Assembly (NCBI GenBank): GCA_963921195.1
Contig: OY992538.1
Span: forward strand, 240,305,462-240,369,461
Direction: 5' to 3'
Source of the DNA: Pegoplata infirma
Lineage: Eukaryota > Arthropoda > Insecta > Diptera > Anthomyiidae
DNA: 64,000 nt
Shown here: in pieces, positions 58,609-64,000 of the stretch
How positions within the stretch are numbered: the stretch's first letter is position 1
Layout: the number at the start of each line of letters is the position of its first letter
Translations under genes and position numbers: made by a program
Notes under the pieces: generated by a model
Told to the model about the DNA's origin: nothing
Databases searched by the model: none
The model's input: only the letters and a program-made list of their open reading frames with translations

Positions 58609-59243
58609 AATATGTGTAAAAAATCCCCCAGACCACAAACACAAACCATAATTTAAATCTTATTTCTATTTTGTTTTTGCAATTTTCTGTTATGACTCAA
58701 TTGTTATTAGTACTTGTTATTATTTTTATTTTGATAAGATAATATTGCCAAGAGTTTATGGTAATGAAATAAACAAAATAACAAATATTTATAGATATTA
58801 TTTCCAATATACAATTTTTGTTGCAATTTACTCTATATTTCTTATCAATTCCAATGAAATATCAGTTATCAACACTTTTAAGTTAAATGTGGAAATTATT
58901 TATTAAATTCATATGTTTATAATGTAATTCCAATATTGAAATTATAGATAACGACACTCTCTTTCTCTTTTAGGCCATTATATGTTGTTGTTGCTTGCAA
59001 CAATTGTTTTTTATCTTAACCCTGGTGTTTCTTTGAAGTTTATGTGACCCAATATTTTCAATATATGCTAAAGAACGGTAAAAGTGAAGCAAATATTAGT
59101 TTTATTTGTGAAAAAACTTTTGGACATTTAGATTTTAAATTACAACTAATATCTGGACAATCGGAAAATGTTTTAAAAGATTAAAAACTTAACCCAAATG
59201 ATACAAGCGAACACTAAACACATCACCTACTAAGTTCGAAGTG
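58609..59243. other. No gene seen
   Basis: Unique AT-rich sequence between two transposon copies. Confidence 0.5.
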
Positions 59244-59246
59244 TTA

Positions 59247-59962
59247 TACGGAGTTCACACTACCGACTTTAAACATCTCATGAGTGTTTAAGCGCTAAAC
59301 AATCAAAATTTGACTTGTTCCCCCATACATTTGGTTGTTTAGCTAAACAATCAAATTCGACTTGTTTCCCTGTTGAACATTTCGCTAAACATTTCAAGGG
59401 CAGGGTTCGGTATATTTCCTTTTAATTTTTCTTTATTCTATGCCAAAAAAAATAATTTCATAGCAACCAGCTTCTGTATCTGGCCGACATTTTCTTAGCA
59501 AAACATTGGAAAATTGAGAAATTATAAATATTTAAAAAACTAATAAAAACTACTGAAAAATCAGAAAAAATTGTGTGTTTTATTTATAATTATATTGGAA
59601 AAGCTGCACTAATAGTGAATATTGCCTTCCATCGAAGTATAAATATGCAAACAGCTTCGGACAGGTCCGGAACAAAAAAACAGAAAAATCTTCCTATTTA
59701 CTTGGAATGAGTCAATAAAAAGGTGTTCCGTGTAGTGGTGTTATGTAAATGTTATAAAAAAATTAAATATCTTGTCTTCCGCCAAAGTTTAAAAGGTTTT
59801 TAGAAATATTTTTGCAATTTTTTTCAAAATTAGGTTATGTGCGTTTGTTTACAAACGTTAAACACTCAAAGTTAAACGCGCAAAATGTAGTGTGAACGAT
59901 TTTGTTTACTTTTTTAAACAAGTGGCTTAAACGAGTACAAATTCTCTAGTGTGAACTCCGTA
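59247..59962. mobile_element. 716-bp MITE, TTA target duplication
   Basis: TACGGAGTTCACACTACCGA on the left and, inverted, TACGGAGTTCACACTAGAGA on the right are flanked by TTA (59244-59246 and 59963-59965). The subterminal zones contain repeated GTTTAGCTAAACAATCAAA-type words. The 3-bp TTA duplication suggests a PIF/Harbinger-type helper (inference). Confidence 0.8.
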
Positions 59963-60216
59963 TTACACATTTTTTTAAACAAACACACAAGTGTTAAATG
60001 TTATCTGAATTGTAGATATGTATTATACGCTGATGTTTTTAAAAATATAAATATACCGTACATGTTTGTATGTATTTATTACTGATAAGTGGCGATAAAT
60101 CATTCCACACATATTTTATGACAAATCGTTTATACCACTTGTTATTCTTATTTAAAAAAACCTTTTGGTTTTCATTTTATATTAAACAAGTGACAATTTC
60201 TATATTAATCGTTTAG

Positions 60217-60244
60217 TATAAACTGTTCAACGCAACATCACAGT
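60217..60244 (+). promoter_or_regulatory. Weak candidate promoter of the plus-strand DM9 gene
   Basis: TATAAA at 60217-60222 is followed by ATCACAGT at 60237-60244, an initiator-like word. The spacing (about 23-25) is shorter than ideal. The start codon is at 60319. Confidence 0.3.
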
Positions 60245-60318
60245 GCAATTATTAAAAAAAATATATATATTATTATTTTTTTAAAAGTGATAAAAAAAGT
60301 TACAAAAAAATTAACAAA

Positions 60319-63300
60319 ATGATGGGTGAGACATAATTTTGGAAAAAAATCATATACTTTTACTGGGCTATTCGTAATGAGTAAATTACATCTAATGTAG
60401 GTTTATTTGATTAATATTGCATGAATATTTCTTAAATAAAACTACTTTAAGTACACTTTAAGTATTATGAATAACCCCCATAATGTTTTGTATTGATCAT
60501 TATCATTTGGTAAAAAAACATTTTTTTTATAATTTAAATTTTAAAATATCGTCGTATGGAATAAAAATAAGAACAAAACTATTTAAAATGTTGAATAGAC
60601 TATAATATAAATAGACAATCAATCTGTACTATTAAAAAAATTGAGTGAAAATATTTAGTTTTTTACAAAATTATTTTTTTTTGTAACTGCAACAGCTCAA
60701 ATAAATTGAAGCATTTCTTATTAATGGTGCTTGATGAAAAACTCGACCACCGAAAAACTCCGGCTGATAACCTCAATAAATTACTTCTTGTTTTCAAAAT
60801 TGTTGGGACTTTGGTCAAAAAACTTTAAAAATACGCAATTTTTCTCATTTTCGATTATTTATGGAAACTAATTGATATATATCAATTCAATATATCGAAA
60901 CTAAGGGTGGATCAAATTTAGCTTTTTTCGAAGAGAGAATTTTTTCCCCTGTTCCGAATTAGCTTATTTCCGAACTTAACCTGCCTAGGACCATAAGACA
61001 CATTCGTGCTAAACTTGAGGAGTCTAGCTCTTTTATCGGATTTCATCGTGTTAACTACAGACGGACAGACGGACATCGCAAGAATCACTTAAAATCGACC
61101 ACTGATGAATACACTAAAAATATTTTGTCAAGTGATAAAACATTTGAGAACCATCCCAGTAATTATTCATTTGTTTTAACAAACATCAACATTTATTTTG
61201 TACTGTTAATAAAATTTTCTTAAATAAATAACATTGAACATTTAAAAATAACGTCACTTTCATTTTTCGAAAGCATTAAAAATTAATGATTGTTGTGTTA
61301 TTTCTACCAACAAATTAAAAAAAAACCTACAAAAACATTAAAAAATAATGATTTCGTTAGTTAGTTTTACTATTTTTCTATTGAATTTTATTTTAAAAAA
61401 TTTTTAATAAAATTTTTGGGAATTGATCCTGCAATCAACTACATTCTGGCCAGACACTCCACCTATCGTGCCAAAGTCAAAATTATGACGGTAGATTCCA
61501 CTACGAAAGACAGTAAAAAGAACTACATTTGTTGTTGTTTAGGCGTCCACTACATTTTACTGTAAAATCAATCAAAAATTATTGTAGTATTTAACTATTG
61601 ATTAACAACTAAAAAAACCGCTAAAAACAACTTCATATTACAATTGTTTTTACTGTAGCTCAAATGTTCGGAATTTTTTTATTAACAAAAAAATAAAACA
61701 TAAAAATAAGACATACAAATGGTTAAAATGATAATTTCTGCTGCATCTGACACTTCCAACTCGTCCAACACATCCGTTTTTCTAGTTTTTTTTTTATAGA
61801 CTTAAAAAAACTACATAAAACAACTGTTACTACAATGTAGAAATTTTTTGTATTTGTTTTTTAAAACGACTACAAAAAATAGTTGCTTGAGATTTTTCAT
61901 ACAAAAACAACTGAAATTGTAGTTGAAAACAACAACTTTTACTAACTACTCAAATAACCGTCATGTAGTAACTCCAATAATTTTCTAAGTACATGACTAG
62001 CAAACTGGAGTGGGTTAGTTAGACCAGTTCTTTTCATTTTTCCTCTCAAAGACAAAAAAATTATTGGGTTAAAAATATGTTTGTACTTGTTTAAGTACCT
62101 TTCAGCGTCAAATTCTGTTCACATACATATGTCAACCAGCAGCCGAATTAAAGAACTTTGTATTTTGAGGTTATGTAGAATGTACAAAAATTTTCCAAAA
62201 TATTCTAACATACCTTAAACTAATATTGCTCAAAATTCTTGAAGTGACAACATCTAAATATGTTAAGTTACAGTCACATCTGTTAAATATTTTTGCGATT
62301 TCAACAGACAGATGGGTAAGTTTTCGAACGGTTTTCGAAATGTCACTACTTAAAATTTGCAAAAAATGGCGGATTTTTCATACTTTAAAGATTTTTCCCT
62401 AACCGTTTCATGAGCTTGGGACAATCTTTCATTTTAACTTCATTTGAGACTAATTCCATAATTTTAACCCGTGTCGTCCTTCGATAAACATTTTGAATTT
62501 ATGGAAAATTTCCACCGAAAAAATCTCAAAATTATTTTTGTACTGATAGAGCTGGAGACAAACTTTTATTTAAACTTTATTTGAGCGAAATCCGACTATA
62601 TTTCAACCAATGGCGATCAAAATTTAAAGATTAGGATGAAAATTTTCTAGAAAAACAAAACTTTCGTTGAAGAGCGCTAGTTTAAAATTATCGAATTTGG
62701 CTTACATGAAAGTTTGGTTCAAGCTCTATGAAAGAATCAATGAAAAAAGTTTTTTTTTTTTTTAATTTCTTGACCGAAGGAAAACGCTGCATATGACATA
62801 CACGCACAGAGATATGATTGTGGCAACCATAAATTAAGAGCGTCACATTATGATTGAACTTATAATTGTAATTGCAATCATATTATGATCATAACATGAC
62901 CGCTGCAAAAATGTTATGGTTGCTACAAAAGAGTTATGATAAACATTTTCAATCATTATATGATGCTCCTAAATTTTGGTTGCCATAATCATATCTCTTC
63001 TCTTCGTATATCGAAAGGCATATATATTTTTTTTTGTTTTACAAAACAAGATCAGAGGGCGATTTCTGATTCTGTGATCAATTTATCACTGAAAAAATAA
63101 TGTCACTTTACCTATTAGTTTTCAATGCTGAACATATTTTTTCATTTATAAATTTTATAATCACAATATTTGTTTTAGTAATCTTAGAAAGTTTTTTCTT
63201 AGTGTAGTTTGAAAGACATTGCTGATTAAATTTATTAAAATTAAAACTATTTCATAATAATGAATCATTTTCATAAACATTATTCATCACTTACCTTGTT

Positions 63301-64000
63301 TTATTTTTAATTATTTTGCACTTTAAATATAATTGATTTAATTTCAATTTTTTTCTGTAATTGTTTTATTTTTTTAGGTTCTTATCACCCAGGAGGGATT
63401 ATCAGTCCCCGTATGTTTATTTTTAATGCACCTAATTTATACCTAGATAAAAACCAATACGATTTCTAAGTATATTATAAATTTTTCTTTTTGGCACTCC
63501 AATGATTTTTTAATACCCAAATGTTTTTAGTTTTTTTTTTATCGTTTTCTAACATTTTAAGTTTTGTTTTTTTTTTATTTTCTAGAAACAACTTGGGTTC
63601 ATTCTGCTCCTTATGCCGCTCTACCACCATATGCTGTTGTTGGTGGTCATGACAGCGATGGTTCGCCAATGTATGTTGGACGTTCTTATCACGAGGGAGA
63701 CAATTTACCAGCTAAAGTAATACCCAGCAAAGGTTGCGCTTATGTAGCTTGGGGTGGTCAAGAACATGTAAAGAATCATTATGAAATTTTGGTGGGTCAA
63801 GGTTATGCCTGGCAACCATGTTTTGGTGGTGCTGTACCACCAAATGCAGTTCGTACTGGTATGACCACCACTGGTGAGCCACTGTATGTAGGAAGAGGTC
63901 ATCATGCCAACAGTTTGTGTGTGGGTAAAATTCATCCTTCCCATGGCTGTTTATATATTCCCTTTGGTGGTCAAGAAGTACGCTTAAGCACTTATGAAGT
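60319..64000 (+). CDS. DM9-repeat (DUF3421) protein, 3' end beyond window
   Basis: Three coding exons: ATGATGG at 60319-60325, a 3052-bp intron, 33 nt at 63378-63410, a 175-bp intron, then 63586 to the window end. Donors GTGAGA and GTATGT and acceptors TTTTTAG and TTTCTAG are good, and every junction is phase 1, giving MMGSYHPGGIISPQTTWVHS and onward with no stop. The ATG sits in an AACAAAATG context. 151 codons are seen: DM9 repeat 1 (about 17-85), repeat 2 (about 90 to the edge), each with YVGR.xH, K.xP and GGQE motifs. Identity to the minus-strand paralogue is about 70% by eye, and two further repeats are expected beyond the edge. No signal peptide is seen. The big intron holds MITEs and repeats. 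Confidence 0.92.
60900..61115 (+). mobile_element. mini-me fragment in DM9 intron 1
   Basis: AAGAGAGAATTTTTTCCCCTG, CGAACTTAACCTGCCTAGGA, GTGTTAACTACAGACGGACA and ACTTAAAATCGACCACTGATG match the family. It is sense-oriented with the gene. Confidence 0.7.
61125..61990. repeat. Possible MITE in DM9 intron 1
   Basis: A CACTAAAAATATTTTGTC start resembles the CACTMA-ended MITEs. Internal ACTACA/TGTAGT words (61500-61980) face each other repeatedly. The right end was not established, so limits are approximate. Confidence 0.35.
62330..62760 (-). repeat. Family E fragment in DM9 intron 1
   Basis: Phrases such as AATGGCGGATTTTTC, CATGAGCTTGGGACAATCTT and GGAAAATTTCCACCGAAAAAAT are the complement-type relatives of family E around 15900-16080 and of 19080-19150. 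Confidence 0.5.
62808..62998. mobile_element. 191-bp MITE in DM9 intron 1
   Basis: AGAGATATGATTGTGGCAAC on the left faces GTTGCCATAATCATATCTCT on the right. The arms extend inward with CACATTATGATTGAA and TTCAATCATTATATG. Target duplication is unclear. Confidence 0.75.

Overview
The window is AT-rich nuclear DNA from a higher fly, probably a calyptrate such as a blow fly or house-fly relative. Three things point there: short GT-AG introns of about 50-180 bp, two DM9-repeat (DUF3421) genes of a type that is multi-copy in Diptera, and many copies of a mini-me/INE-1-like repeat with (GTCY)n blocks and an AATATATATACTTTATGGGG-like core. Species is not determinable by reading. No bacterial, CRISPR, rRNA or functional tRNA feature was seen.

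Genes. Only two protein genes are well supported. One is a complete minus-strand DM9-repeat gene (52819-53736, two coding exons, 287 aa). The other is a plus-strand paralogue starting at 60319 and running off the window end (three coding exons seen, including a 33-nt in-frame microexon). They lie head to head about 6.6 kb apart and are about 70% identical by eye over the shared part. A weaker candidate is the 5' end of another gene at about 9940-10122. The space between is intergenic and/or long-intron DNA.

Layout. 0-7.7 kb: foldback repeats, a 509-bp tandem array, an RTE-type LINE remnant and several MITEs. 7.7-21 kb: a hAT MITE made of GTGAGT-type repeats, mini-me copies, a tRNA-derived SINE, a jockey-type LINE 3' end inside a foldback, and a large compound inverted repeat (15.7-19.3 kb). 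21-27 kb: a nest of elements (a foldback copy hit by a hAT foldback, itself hit by a SINE and a second hAT MITE), then an element with a TTA duplication. 27-41 kb: mostly unrecognised non-repetitive DNA with scattered MITEs. 41.5-47.4 kb: two large foldbacks (1921 and 1081 bp) sharing their termini. 49.8-51.1 kb: a 5'-truncated RNase H-bearing LINE with a 12-bp target duplication. 52.8-64 kb: the DM9 pair, separated by MITEs, an RTE tail, and a hAT element swollen by a ~35-bp minisatellite.

How it works together. The DM9 genes may belong to the same functional family; oyster DM9 proteins are mannose-binding recognition proteins and mosquito ones respond to parasites, but a role here is inference. 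The rest is largely layered transposon insertions, many dated relative to one another by exact target-site duplications.
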